Origin: Rickettsiales bacterium
Lineage (GTDB): Bacteria; Pseudomonadota; Alphaproteobacteria; Rickettsiales; UBA8987
Assembly: GCA_020630095.1 (NCBI GenBank)
Contig: JAHDCD010000010.1
Location: 1-64,000 of the forward strand
Direction of reading: 5' to 3'
DNA: 64,000 nt
The position numbers were made by a program, and so were the translations under genes. Every line of letters begins with the position of its first letter. Position 1 is the first letter of the stretch. Under the pieces are notes generated by a model. The model saw nothing but the letters and a program-made list of their open reading frames with translations. It was not told where the DNA came from and did not search any database. Shown here piece by piece: positions 52,606-61,753 of this stretch.

Positions 52606-54436
52606 TAATTGATTTCAATATAGCGTTAGTAATTTTGTTTTTGTACGAAGCGCTCTTTAATAATTTTTCATCCACCCTATTAGATAAGAAGCCCATTTCA
52701 ATCAGCACTGAAGATATATCCGCGCCAGTTAAAACACCTAAGCTCGCCGTACGTTTAGCCTCACGCACAAGACGGGTATTATTACCAACATTCTTAATAA
52801 CTAAGTTAGCAAATGTATTAGAAAGCGATGTTGTATTATCCTGTACAAGGTCAATAATTGTATTTTTCAAGCGCGTATCAAGCTTTGAAACATCAAGCCC
52901 TGCAATAGTTTTAGACTGTCCCTTGTCATCCTTACCTTGTTCAATTTTCTTTTTCTCACGTTCTGCACGCGCCTTAGATAAAGTATAAACCGAAACACCT
53001 CTAGCCTCTGTATTCGCAGCGCTATCAACATGCATAGATATAAACAAGTCCGCATCCTTATCTCGTGCAAATTTAACACGCTCACGCAAGGCAACATACT
53101 TATCCTTAGCGCGCGTTAAATGAACAGTATAACCAGCACGTTTCAACTTAGCGCTTAAGTTCTTTGCGTAATCTAAAGTAAAGTTCTTTTCATAAGAGCC
53201 AGTTTTAGAAACCGCCCCTGGGTCAACGCCACCATGCCCAGCATCAATAACAATCACACGTTCAGAATTTTTAGTTCTAGGAATTTGCGGTCTAACTTGC
53301 TTCTTAATAACCTCAGGAGCTGGTCTAGCAATAGCCTTAACATTCGGCTTAGTAACAGGTTTGGCAATTGTTTTTGCTGTAGGTTTTTTAGCTATTTTAG
53401 GTTTCTTTAATTCATCAAATGCAGATTTCGGCTCTTCAGGGTATTTAGTAAAAGTTTCAGACTTTAATACACCTCTAGGGTTAGAAGGCGTAGGCTTAAC
53501 AATATCTTTAATAATAGCTTCCTTAACCTCAGGCTCTTCAGGGTATTTAGCAATCAAAACCTCTTCAGACTTCAACTTTCTTTTATAACCAGAAGGCTTG
53601 AAGTACAGCATAGGCGGATCAAATACTTGCCCTAACGGCTTTATTTCCCAACCTTCAGCTTTCATTTTACGCAACCTATCAAGCTCAGCCTTAACTAAGG
53701 CTCTTTTCTCAGCAGGAACGCTCATTAATAACAACTCTTCTCTAGTTGGAGTCTTTACCGAGGCCTTACTTGGTGCAGGCGTGCCAAATGCCTCTTTAGC
53801 TCTTTCTTCAAAAGATTTTGCTTTTGAAGCTGGCGCAGGAGGTTTAGGCTTTAAGAAGTTAGCCAACTTAGCTTGATTTTGTTTTGCTCTACTTATTTGA
53901 GCATTAAATGCATTATTTTGCGCAGAGGGTTTATTTAGGCTATTTTCGGGTGCTTTAGGCGCTTCAGCTTGCACAGTGCCAATAGATGGTGTGTAAGGCT
54001 TACCTAACTTAGGCGCTTCAGAAAAGCTATATTTTGAACGAAACACCTCAAATTCAACCACTAAAGTAACATCATTACTATCAGGGTAAGTTTGTAAGTA
54101 ATTATTTGTAATCTCAAAGTCAGAGCCACTAGTTTCAATATCCGCAGCTAACCTAACAGTTCCAGCTTCAGGTGCGCCAAAACGAATATTCTTAACAAAA
54201 TCCCCTTTACCACCTGCAACAATTTGATTATTCAGCAGTGCATCGGGAATATCCACCACCACGCGGTTTGGATTTTTCAACACGAATGCCTGATAAACAG
54301 AGTTCCTATCAAGCAGTAATTTAATTTTACCCCCCTTAGAACTTTCAGTTATTTCAAGAGTTTTTATTACAACTTCAGCCTTCACAATAGTGAAAGAGAA
54401 TATAATAAGCAGCGATGTAATTAGTCTATATGCCAC
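52583..54436 (-). CDS. amiC: N-acetylmuramoyl-L-alanine amidase with AMIN domain
   Basis: Periplasmic zinc amidase that splits septal peptidoglycan. The 617 residues comprise a signal peptide (LITSLLIIFSFTIVKA), an AMIN domain (about 20-130, with FVLKNPNRVVVDIPDALL), a long Pro/Lys-rich linker (about 150-390), and the Amidase_3 domain with VIDAGHGGVDPGA (Zn His), YEKNFTLDYA (Zn Glu), LFISMHVDSA (Zn His) and SSVLIEMGFLSN (catalytic Glu). An insert after SKARAEREKKK is present as in AmiC-type enzymes, where the matching helix is autoinhibitory. It overlaps comEC and the PBP1A-like gene. Confidence 0.93.
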   Translation of the reverse strand: MAYRLITSLLIIFSFTIVKAEVVIKTLEITESSKGGKIKLLLDRNSVYQAFVLKNPNRVVVDIPDALLNNQIVAGGKGDFVKNIRFGAPEAGTVRLAADIETSGSDFEITNNYLQTYPDSNDVTLVVEFEVFRSKYSFSEAPKLGKPYTPSIGTVQAEAPKAPENSLNKPSAQNNAFNAQISRAKQNQAKLANFLKPKPPAPASKAKSFEERAKEAFGTPAPSKASVKTPTREELLLMSVPAEKRALVKAELDRLRKMKAEGWEIKPLGQVFDPPMLYFKPSGYKRKLKSEEVLIAKYPEEPEVKEAIIKDIVKPTPSNPRGVLKSETFTKYPEEPKSAFDELKKPKIAKKPTAKTIAKPVTKPNVKAIARPAPEVIKKQVRPQIPRTKNSERVIVIDAGHGGVDPGAVSKTGSYEKNFTLDYAKNLSAKLKRAGYTVHLTRAKDKYVALRERVKFARDKDADLFISMHVDSAANTEARGVSVYTLSKARAEREKKKIEQGKDDKGQSKTIAGLDVSKLDTRLKNTIIDLVQDNTTSLSNTFANLVIKNVGNNTRLVREAKRTASLGVLTGADISSVLIEMGFLSNRVDEKLLKSASYKNKITNAILKSINEYFTQI

Positions 54437-56295
54437 AGTCTGTTACCTACAATATTACCCACATTATCGTGAGTAATTTTATCATCAAGATATATTAACA
54501 ATGTCCCTTGATTATAATATTTTTTATCAAGAAATTGCTCATATTCAGTATAAATACTTATATCTTTTTGATGGCTAATATCCTTCCCAAGCCACTCGCT
54601 CCACATTGAAACCACATAAGATGCTTTACGTTTTTTATTAACTAGCAATTCACGCGGAGTATTAACGGCAATAACCCCTTTTTGTGGTAGTATTAAAGCG
54701 TCGGGAAGCTTTTGATTTATATATATAATAACACCAATTAGCGCAGGCAGTGCTGCGGTGTATCTAAGCTTTGTTTTAAAAAAGCAAAATATAACTATAC
54801 CAGCACTAAAACATGCTAATGCAATACCATTTATTTTCGGCATGCGGTAGCTAGATATATCAAATGATGATATAAAATATGCCCATTCATTCATAAATTT
54901 AATTGGGTATAAAAATATATCAACCACGCCCATCAATGGCATAAGCATAAGTTGGATAATCATTAATGGCATAATCACAATTGTAAGGAATGGTATTGCC
55001 AGTAAATTCGCTATCACGCCAGAGGGAGCAACATTGCCAAAATGAAATAACGCAAACGGCGCGGTTGCAAGTATCGCCACCGCAGAAGATAGCATAGTAA
55101 ATAGTAGGGTTTTAAAACCAAACTTTTCAAAGCGCCTATCAATAAATTCATAAAAAGTTATTAAAACCAGAGTCGCCGCAAAGCTCATCTGAAAACTTGG
55201 CGTTAATATAGAGTGCGGATTAAGCAGTATAATAATTATCGCCGCGGCGGAAAGTGCACGCTTAGAGTCCGAATCTTTATCAATCAATATTCCAAACAGA
55301 TATATACCCGCCATAATATATGCCCGCGTAGCAGACGTTGGAAAATCCGTTAATGACAAATACCCAAGCCCGATAATTAGCGCAATTACGGCAGATATTT
55401 TCTTAACATTATAATAGATATTAACTTTAGGTATAAGATTAATAACTATGCGCAAATAGCTGAAAAATATAACTATAATAATCGCCATGTGCAACCCGCT
55501 TATGGCTAAAATATGTCCCATACCCGAATTTCTATAAGCCTCCAGCAAGCTTTCGGGTATTTCAGATTTATTAGCAATCGTTAGCGCCTTAGCAATGGAC
55601 CTAACCTCAAGCTCGTGGCTACTATTATCAATTTTCTTAGATGTAGCCTCACGCAAACTTTGATTTAAATATGCCAAGCTAGATTCATTAGCTTTAAAAA
55701 CCTTAATCTCAGAGAGTGAAAAACCAACTGCATCAATCCTATCATAATAAGCATAGCGGTTAAAATCATAACCATCAGGATATGGCGGATACTGCGGAGG
55801 CTTCGAGAACTTAGCCTTAAACGCAACCCTATCGCCAACTCTAACATTATCATTAAACTTAGTGCGTACGTTTAAACGCGCTATTTCAGGAACCTTATTA
55901 AGTGGTAAATTCTTCGTTTCAGGAGTCCATAAATCTACGTTCTTAATCCATATTCTATGCCCAAACTCCTTCTTTTCCGCCTTCGTTAAGTCCGCACGAA
56001 CCCAATAAACTTGATCCTCGTTTATATCTTTATATTCATAAATATTTTGCGAGTAGAAACTTGAATAAGCAAAACCCAGCAAGGGCAGTATGACTAAAAA
56101 TATTAAACCAGACGCTTTGCCTTTTAAGAAAGCCAAAGATATCGCGAATAAAAATAAACCAAGAAATGCCAGCTTATAATAAGTGGGTTCAAAGTTTAGT
56201 GAGAAATAGTAAATAACGCCAACCGCAAACAGCGGAGCAATAAAGTTGAATATGCCACGATATTCCTTTGCTATATTTACTCTAAAACTTTCCAT
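54421..56295 (-). CDS. comEC: ComEC/Rec2-type DNA uptake channel protein
   Basis: Polytopic inner-membrane protein of 624 aa. After an N-terminal pair of helices comes a soluble OB-like part (about 70-205: NEDQVYWVRADLTKAEKK ... RVGDRVAFKAKFSKPPQYPP), then the competence domain with YRNSGMGHILAISGLHMAI, the invariant core motif, and about eight further membrane helices. The C-terminal metallo-beta-lactamase domain of full-length ComEC is absent; only about 80 soluble residues follow the last helix. Known homologues carry single-stranded DNA across the inner membrane. It overlaps pyrC by 19 bases and amiC by 16. Confidence 0.88.
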   Translation of the reverse strand: MESFRVNIAKEYRGIFNFIAPLFAVGVIYYFSLNFEPTYYKLAFLGLFLFAISLAFLKGKASGLIFLVILPLLGFAYSSFYSQNIYEYKDINEDQVYWVRADLTKAEKKEFGHRIWIKNVDLWTPETKNLPLNKVPEIARLNVRTKFNDNVRVGDRVAFKAKFSKPPQYPPYPDGYDFNRYAYYDRIDAVGFSLSEIKVFKANESSLAYLNQSLREATSKKIDNSSHELEVRSIAKALTIANKSEIPESLLEAYRNSGMGHILAISGLHMAIIIVIFFSYLRIVINLIPKVNIYYNVKKISAVIALIIGLGYLSLTDFPTSATRAYIMAGIYLFGILIDKDSDSKRALSAAAIIIILLNPHSILTPSFQMSFAATLVLITFYEFIDRRFEKFGFKTLLFTMLSSAVAILATAPFALFHFGNVAPSGVIANLLAIPFLTIVIMPLMIIQLMLMPLMGVVDIFLYPIKFMNEWAYFISSFDISSYRMPKINGIALACFSAGIVIFCFFKTKLRYTAALPALIGVIIYINQKLPDALILPQKGVIAVNTPRELLVNKKRKASYVVSMWSEWLGKDISHQKDISIYTEYEQFLDKKYYNQGTLLIYLDDKITHDNVGNIVGNRLWHID

Positions 56296-57326
56296 TCTAG
56301 AGTTGTGCCAGCTTCTAAAGGCTTTAACTTCTGCCCATCTTTGGATTCAAAATTCTCAGGTATATCAAGCGGTTCTTTTGATATTGTTATAGATTCTGAG
56401 TTATATTCTAGTCCATAAAAGTCAGCGCCATTTTCACTCATGAAATTTTCAAATATCTCTTGGCTATTAGACTTGGATAAGTCAATTTCAGCATCAAATG
56501 CGCTCGCATAAAATTCTACCGCACTAAATGCTGTATATGCGCCAGCGCAACCACAGTCAGATTCTTTTTTACCAATTTCATGCGGAGCAGAGTCTGTACC
56601 TGCAAAGAATTTCTTAGAACCACCAGTTGCCGCTTTAATTAACGCTTCACGATGCTCCTCACGCTTTAATACCGGCAAGCAATAATAATGAGGCCTAATA
56701 CCGCCTGCTAAAATATTATTCCGATTATAAAGTAAATGATGCGCCGTTATAGTTGCATAAACATTATCGCCAGCTTGTTCCACAAACTCAACGGCTTGGC
56801 GTGTAGTTATATGCTCCAACACAACGCGCAAATTAGGATGCTTTTTAACTAACGGCGTTAATATTTCTTCAATAAACACCGCCTCGCGGTCAAAAATATC
56901 AATATGATTATCCGTAACCTCGCCATGAATTAACAAAGGTAAATCTTGAAGCTCCATTTCAGCTATAACTTCTGCAATATTATCAACCGAAGTTACGCCA
57001 TTATCAGAATTTGTGGTAGCACCTGCAGGGTAAAGCTTGCAAGCCTTAACTACACCGCCAGCTACAGCATCTTTTATATCTTGACGCGAAGTTGAATCAG
57101 TTAAATATAGGGTCATTAACGGCTCAAAATTTCCACCTGATGCATCCTTTATTCTACCATAATAAGCTTCCGCTTGCTTGGTGTTAACTACCGGTGGTGC
57201 AAGATTAGGCATTATAATTGCGCGCCCAAATTGCTTAGCTGTATGAGGCGCAACAAGGCGCATCATATCATCATCACGCACATGTAAATGCATATCATCT
57301 GGCTTTATTATAGAGAACTTAGTCAT
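56277..57326 (-). CDS. pyrC: Dihydroorotase, class II
   Basis: Third step of pyrimidine synthesis. The 349-aa protein has the zinc motif DMHLHVRDDD (His13, His15), IIMPNLAPPVVNT, KLYPAGATTNSDNGV with the carboxylated Lys, LPLLIHGEVTDN, LEHITT, TAHHLLYNRN and the catalytic FAGTDSAPH. The pattern and length are those of the monofunctional E. coli-type enzyme. It starts 2 bases after the TraB/GumN gene and overlaps comEC. Confidence 0.96.
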   Translation of the reverse strand: MTKFSIIKPDDMHLHVRDDDMMRLVAPHTAKQFGRAIIMPNLAPPVVNTKQAEAYYGRIKDASGGNFEPLMTLYLTDSTSRQDIKDAVAGGVVKACKLYPAGATTNSDNGVTSVDNIAEVIAEMELQDLPLLIHGEVTDNHIDIFDREAVFIEEILTPLVKKHPNLRVVLEHITTRQAVEFVEQAGDNVYATITAHHLLYNRNNILAGGIRPHYYCLPVLKREEHREALIKAATGGSKKFFAGTDSAPHEIGKKESDCGCAGAYTAFSAVEFYASAFDAEIDLSKSNSQEIFENFMSENGADFYGLEYNSESITISKEPLDIPENFESKDGQKLKPLEAGTTLEWKVLE

Positions 57327-57328
57327 TG

Positions 57329-58267
57329 TTATTTTATGGGTAGTCGCCTAACTTTTACGCCATATTTATCACGCAAAATATCAGGCACACTTCCATCTAT
57401 AATAAGATGTGCCGCACCGAATGCAAATAAGAAAGATTTTCCATTTCCTCTTTTTAGAACTGCGGTAATTTTACGTGCAAAATCTTGGTCTCTATCGCCT
57501 AATATTTTTTGATTAAATTTCTCAGCCTCTTTAGATGATGAATCTTGTGCATATTTAGTTAATAAAAACTTTAATCGCGCTTCATCGCCTTTTAAAAAGG
57601 CTTCCATCATAAGCTCTAAAATACGCGGATTCTTAAACAATGCATCCAAAGTATCATCTAATAAAGTAACGGCTTCATGCTTCTTTAAGCTGTCAAACGC
57701 CTTCATATGCTCCTTTAAATTCTCTAAGCCATAGGCTTTCTTGCGCTTTTGTTCAGCTAATTTCCATATAACTTCATCTAACGAAATAGCGGTTGGATTT
57801 TCAAATTGATGCTTAAATAACGGCAAACTAGCCATTATTGCCCAAACCTTTAAATTATAGAAAATTTTATATCCTAAATTCCTATGAACGGACTTTAAAT
57901 ACCTATCCAATTTATCTACTGTAGTGCGCGGTATATCACGCATTAAATCACGTGGACGAGTTAACGAGTATGTTAAAAATGCCTTATTATCTCTGTCTTT
58001 ATAGTTAATCTCAGTAAAAATTTCATCTACATAAGCAAACACGTTAAGCATTGTAGGTGGCCAATAATAAAGCCTATCATCTGGTAAGTGAATTGTACCT
58101 ACCATATAAGATTCCTTTTTCATCCAAGGTGCAGATATTTCATATAAGAATGGCTTAGTCCATTCGGTTCTAAATTTAGTAGGTTCACCGACAGCTTTCG
58201 CTGAAACAGCTTTTACATTGGCATTAAAAGAAAATAATAATAGAAGTAATGAAAGCAAAAATCGCAT
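57329..58267 (-). CDS. TraB/GumN family protein
   Basis: A 312-aa secreted or membrane-anchored protein with a signal peptide (FLLSLLLLLFSFNANVKA). Family signatures: YMVGTIHLPDDRL, DEIFTEINY, KKAYGLENLKEHMKAFDSL, and near the end SFLFAFGAAHLIIDGSVPDIL followed by VKVRRLP. Eukaryotic Tiki relatives are metalloproteases using the GTIH and GAAH histidines, which are present here. The bacterial substrate is unknown. First gene of the pyrC-comEC-amiC operon. Confidence 0.83.
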   Translation of the reverse strand: MRFLLSLLLLLFSFNANVKAVSAKAVGEPTKFRTEWTKPFLYEISAPWMKKESYMVGTIHLPDDRLYYWPPTMLNVFAYVDEIFTEINYKDRDNKAFLTYSLTRPRDLMRDIPRTTVDKLDRYLKSVHRNLGYKIFYNLKVWAIMASLPLFKHQFENPTAISLDEVIWKLAEQKRKKAYGLENLKEHMKAFDSLKKHEAVTLLDDTLDALFKNPRILELMMEAFLKGDEARLKFLLTKYAQDSSSKEAEKFNQKILGDRDQDFARKITAVLKRGNGKSFLFAFGAAHLIIDGSVPDILRDKYGVKVRRLPIK

Positions 58268-58292
58268 ATAATTTGCTTAAAGGAGAAAAGAT

Positions 58293-59555
58293 ATAAATAC
58301 AAACACAAACATACAGCACGTATGGCTTCCATATACGCAAATGCAAAATGCCCCTGAACTTCACGAGGTTACGGGCGCATCTGGCGCGTATATCCATTTA
58401 CAAGATGGAACGAAGTTAATTGATGGTATTTCTTCATGGTGGTCAACTTGCCACGGCTATCAGCACCCGCATATAATTAATGCTATGCAAAAGCAATTGC
58501 AGGAATTTTCACATGTTATGTTTGCAGGGTTAAAGCATCAGCCAGCCTATATATTGGCTGAGCGCCTAGCTAAGTTAACAAAACTACCGCACTGTTTTTA
58601 TACAGATTCCGGCTCTACCGCGGTTGAAGTTGCCCTAAAAATGGCAGTTCAATATTGGCAAAATAAGGGCGAATATCAGCGTGCAAAATTTATATCATTC
58701 CGCAACGGCTACCACGGCGACACTTTAGGTTGCATGAGCCTTGCCGACCCTGAAGGCTGGATCCATAAATCATTAAGTCATTATATTCCTAAGCAATATG
58801 TTATGGATATCCCGCGCGATGAGTACAGCTTAGCAGAGTTTAAAGATTTAGTAGAGCAAATTGCTCATACTACCGCAGGCATTATAATTGAACCTTTAGT
58901 GCAGGGCGCAGGTGGCATGAAATTCCACGCAGCTGATATTCTAACCGAAATCCATAGAATAGCTAAAAAGCATAATATCCTATTAATTACTGATGAAATT
59001 ATGACCGGCTTTGGGCGCTTAGGCCCAATGTTTGCGGTTGAAGAAGCTGGAATATCGCCAGATATAACTTGCTTAGGTAAAGGTTTAACTGGTGGAGCTA
59101 TCGGCTTAGGGGTAACCATGGCATCCGCTAAGGTTTATGAAGCCTTTTTAGATAACGATATGAGCAAAGCCTTAATGCATGGTCCAACCTTTATGGGTAA
59201 TCCATTATCTTGCGCGGCGGCCAATGCCAGCTTAGATCTATTTGAAGGTAAAGATTCTGAATATAAACCGCTACAAGAAGTTGCCAGAATTGAAAACCAA
59301 ATGCGTGAAGAATTGCGTGCTTTTAAAGATTTAAAGGAAGTTAAAGCCACGCGCTACAAAGGCGCAATAGGCGTTATAGAATTGCATGAAGAATATACTT
59401 CATGGGAAAATACTTTCAAAATCCGTGAAAAATTCGCCAAGCAAGGTGTATGGCTAAGGCCATTCGGCAATATTATCTATATAATGCCACCGTTTATAAT
59501 ATCTGAAGCTCAGCTTTCCAAAATTTTTAAAGTAATAAAAGAACAAGCCTTCTAA
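58293..59555 (+). CDS. bioA: Adenosylmethionine-8-amino-7-oxononanoate aminotransferase with a probable AUA start
   Basis: PLP aminotransferase making DAPA in biotin synthesis. Motifs: DGISSWWSTCHGY, SHVMFAGLKHQPA, YTDSGSTAVEVALKMA, FRNGYHGDTLG, LLITDEIMTGFGR, the PLP Lys in CLGKGLTGG, and HGPTFMGNPLSCAAA. The first in-frame ATG (58341) would remove the conserved QHVWLPYTQM segment, which is encoded in frame just upstream. Between the in-frame TAA (58278) and that ATG there is no ATG, GTG, TTG or CTG; an ATA at 58293 lies 7 bases after AGGAG (58281-58285). I therefore place the start there, giving 420 aa. A sequence error is the main alternative. The 3' end meets the next gene tail-to-tail. 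Confidence 0.88.
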   Translation: MNTNTNIQHVWLPYTQMQNAPELHEVTGASGAYIHLQDGTKLIDGISSWWSTCHGYQHPHIINAMQKQLQEFSHVMFAGLKHQPAYILAERLAKLTKLPHCFYTDSGSTAVEVALKMAVQYWQNKGEYQRAKFISFRNGYHGDTLGCMSLADPEGWIHKSLSHYIPKQYVMDIPRDEYSLAEFKDLVEQIAHTTAGIIIEPLVQGAGGMKFHAADILTEIHRIAKKHNILLITDEIMTGFGRLGPMFAVEEAGISPDITCLGKGLTGGAIGLGVTMASAKVYEAFLDNDMSKALMHGPTFMGNPLSCAAANASLDLFEGKDSEYKPLQEVARIENQMREELRAFKDLKEVKATRYKGAIGVIELHEEYTSWENTFKIREKFAKQGVWLRPFGNIIYIMPPFIISEAQLSKIFKVIKEQAF

Positions 59556-60262
59556 TAAACTTCTCTATCTCTAGGAGGTTGCAGGTAGCTATTAATTTTT
59601 TTACCAGATTGATATTCTTTATCAGGGTTTACTTGATGGCTAGGTCGAGAAGCGCCCTTTTTAACTGTAACTCCTATAGGGCCATGACCTGTTCTTGGTG
59701 TTGTATCAATTATTATAGTTTTATCTGCATTATCCCCTTGATCATTTGGCAAGCTAGTCTGATTAGCAATATCATCCTCAGAGGTGTTTATTCTGGTATT
59801 GATCGCCGTAAGGCTTCCATTTTTACCGCCAGCACCTAGTTTACTTACTAAATCTATTACAACGGATTCTTTTATAGTTACAACCAGATTACTTCTTCCT
59901 ATTGTATAAGGAGTATGCTCAGCTGTATCAGTTAGTTGAGTTGTTGGAGTAATTAAATCAGATAAAATATCATTTAAAGGCTCTTTAGGAAGTAATGGCT
60001 TGAAGTCGTAATCATTATTAAAGTAACTACTTAGCCTAGTAAAAAGTGATGGTTTATTTTCTCTTCTACCTATTTTTCCACTATAAAAATTATCCAAGTT
60101 CTGAGTAAATCTTTCTGCATCCTGTTTTCTAGCGAAAGGTACATATATTTGTCCATTATCAGCTCTAGTAAACTTAATGCCATTTATATACCGCCTAAGC
60201 CCATCTAAACTGGTAACTTTGCTATTTAATAGATTATTTCCCATTTTCCCTCTTCCGCTCAT
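59552..60262 (-). CDS. Hypothetical protein of 236 residues
   Basis: Not recognised. It starts MSGRGKMGNNLLNSKV, or from M7 (MGNNLLNS) at 60244. There is no signal peptide or membrane helix. An N-terminal part reads GLRRYINGIKFTRADNGQIY and FARKQDAERFTQNLDNFYSG, like a small alpha/beta binding domain. The middle is Thr/Pro-rich and the C-terminal 60 residues are polar, Gly/Pro-rich and probably disordered. It sits between bioA and two phage-type genes of opposite direction, so it may belong to the same acquired segment. The stop overlaps bioA by 4 bases. Confidence 0.55.
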   Translation of the reverse strand: MSGRGKMGNNLLNSKVTSLDGLRRYINGIKFTRADNGQIYVPFARKQDAERFTQNLDNFYSGKIGRRENKPSLFTRLSSYFNNDYDFKPLLPKEPLNDILSDLITPTTQLTDTAEHTPYTIGRSNLVVTIKESVVIDLVSKLGAGGKNGSLTAINTRINTSEDDIANQTSLPNDQGDNADKTIIIDTTPRTGHGPIGVTVKKGASRPSHQVNPDKEYQSGKKINSYLQPPRDREVY

Positions 60263-60304
60263 TATAAACCTTAAATATTTAATATTAGGTTAAGATTTTT
60301 AAAT

Positions 60305-60784
60305 ATGCCTAATACAAAAAGAATAGACGAGTTAAATTCACTCTCAATACCAAGCGGTAACGAGGTTATAGCAATAGATGATACAAACAATGTAAGCGCA
60401 TCATCGGGCTTTCCAACTACTAAGAAAATCACCGTAAATGATTTAGTAAATGGAATTAGCACCACTATAGCGCCAATTGCTAAGGAGGTTCCAGTAAAGC
60501 TAAACGCTACAGATTTTCAGCTCTCCTATAGCCCCATATTAGATACTGAACTAGTATTTCTAAACGGCGTGCTACAGGAAAAGGGCGCAACCGAACATTA
60601 TACAATATCTGCCGATATTATTACCTTCATAACGCCAACTACGGCTGATGATGAGGTAGTAGTTGCATATATTAAGGACGACAGTGCCAGTGCAACTGCC
60701 TCAATAACTTTACAATCGCCAGATGGCCAAAACTGGGAGCTTACCATTAGCAATTCAGGTGCTCTAGTTACTAACTCAATTTAA
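60305..60784 (+). CDS. Phage tail-fibre-like protein
   Basis: A 159-aa protein with two parts seen in phage tail or virion proteins: an N-terminal adaptor-like stretch (KRIDELNSLSIPSGNEVIAI then TTKKITVNDLVNG), and a central segment ELVFLNGVLQEKGATEHYTI followed by ITFITPTTADDEVVVAYIKD, the 'LNGV-Y-I-F-P-D-V-V-YI' pattern of phage structural proteins. No signal peptide. It is followed 21 bases later by a lectin-like gene in the same direction; no capsid, terminase or integrase gene is nearby. Confidence 0.65.
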   Translation: MPNTKRIDELNSLSIPSGNEVIAIDDTNNVSASSGFPTTKKITVNDLVNGISTTIAPIAKEVPVKLNATDFQLSYSPILDTELVFLNGVLQEKGATEHYTISADIITFITPTTADDEVVVAYIKDDSASATASITLQSPDGQNWELTISNSGALVTNSI

Positions 60785-60805
60785 TTCAACAATTTATACA
60801 AACAA

Positions 60806-61690
60806 ATGCCAGTACATATTACAGACCAAAATCACGTTGTATCACAAGCCGAATATAGTTTATCCGGTGCAACGCATACCCTAGACTATACAAAATCAAG
60901 CTTTAACCTAACGGAGCTTGGTGGAATTGAAGGTCGCCATAGAACCTTTATCTCAGGTACGCGCGAAAGTTATAATCCGGTAGCAATACGTCCAGCATCG
61001 CTAACAGGTGCATCTAATGTTACTATTTCAGGCAATACAATTACTAAAACGGGTGCTAATGGCTGGGACGGCTCAGCTTATTCAGTTGATGAATTTGATG
61101 GGCTATCAGACTTTGCCGTAGAATTTGAAGTAAATAGCGTAGCAGACCAGCGCAATATGTTTGGTCTAAATTCAGACTGGACAACAAATACAAGTTATAA
61201 CACCATTGATTTCGCCATTTACCAAGTAAATAACTACGTTCAAATTTATGAAAATGGAGCTAATAAAGGCAGCTTTAATACCAATACATTTGCTGTAGGT
61301 GCTAAGCTTGGCGTAAGATACCTTAACGGCAAAATTGAATATACTGTTAATGGTGACATTGTTTACACAAGCACTAACTCGCCAACATTCCCAATGCGCA
61401 TAGATACTTCAATTCATCGTCAAAATGATGCTTTATCCAATATATCTATTTATGATAACCAAATTCCACAAAGCTTTAACTTGGATATAATCGGCAATGC
61501 AGATGAGGAATTATCTGATGAGCATAAAGAGGCTTTAGAATTTTATGAACTATACCCGCTTAACGGCAGTAAATATTCATATTTAGAGTTCTTGAAAAAT
61601 CCAAATTCTGTACCCGCAGTAAATTATCCTATTGAGGTACAGCATGTTTACCAGTTCGTTGAGGATATAAATAAGATAGATATTCCATAA
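60806..61690 (+). CDS. Lectin-like (SPRY/ConA-type) phage tail-associated protein
   Basis: A 294-aa protein. Residues about 60-210 form a beta-sandwich domain recognisable by ITKTGANGWDGSAYSVDEF, FAVEFEVNS, RNMFGLNSDWTTN, YNTIDFAIYQVNNYVQIYEN, GVRYLNGKIEYTVNGDIVYT and FPMRIDTSIHRQNDAL, a ConA-like module common in phage fibres and secreted proteins. The C-terminal part (HKEALEFYELYPLNGSKYSY) is helical. There is no signal peptide. Cotranscribed with the preceding fibre-like gene and ending at a bidirectional terminator before priA. Confidence 0.6.
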   Translation: MPVHITDQNHVVSQAEYSLSGATHTLDYTKSSFNLTELGGIEGRHRTFISGTRESYNPVAIRPASLTGASNVTISGNTITKTGANGWDGSAYSVDEFDGLSDFAVEFEVNSVADQRNMFGLNSDWTTNTSYNTIDFAIYQVNNYVQIYENGANKGSFNTNTFAVGAKLGVRYLNGKIEYTVNGDIVYTSTNSPTFPMRIDTSIHRQNDALSNISIYDNQIPQSFNLDIIGNADEELSDEHKEALEFYELYPLNGSKYSYLEFLKNPNSVPAVNYPIEVQHVYQFVEDINKIDIP

Positions 61691-61707
61691 GGTTAAAAGG
61701 TAGAAAA

Positions 61708-61745
61708 GGTAGAAAAGCTTAAAAGTTACTTTTCCAGCTTTTACC
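61708..61745. terminator. Bidirectional terminator between the lectin-like gene and priA
   Basis: GGT-(AG)-AAAAGCT pairs with AGCTTTT-ACC, with an inner hairpin AAAAG-TTA-CTTTT. A-rich on the left and T-rich on the right, between convergent genes. Confidence 0.55.
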
Positions 61746-61753
61746 CTTATCTT

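Noticed and set aside
60305-61690. Complete prophage
   Set aside because: Only fibre-like genes are present; priA and bioA flank them closely and no integrase, terminase, capsid or lysis gene is seen.
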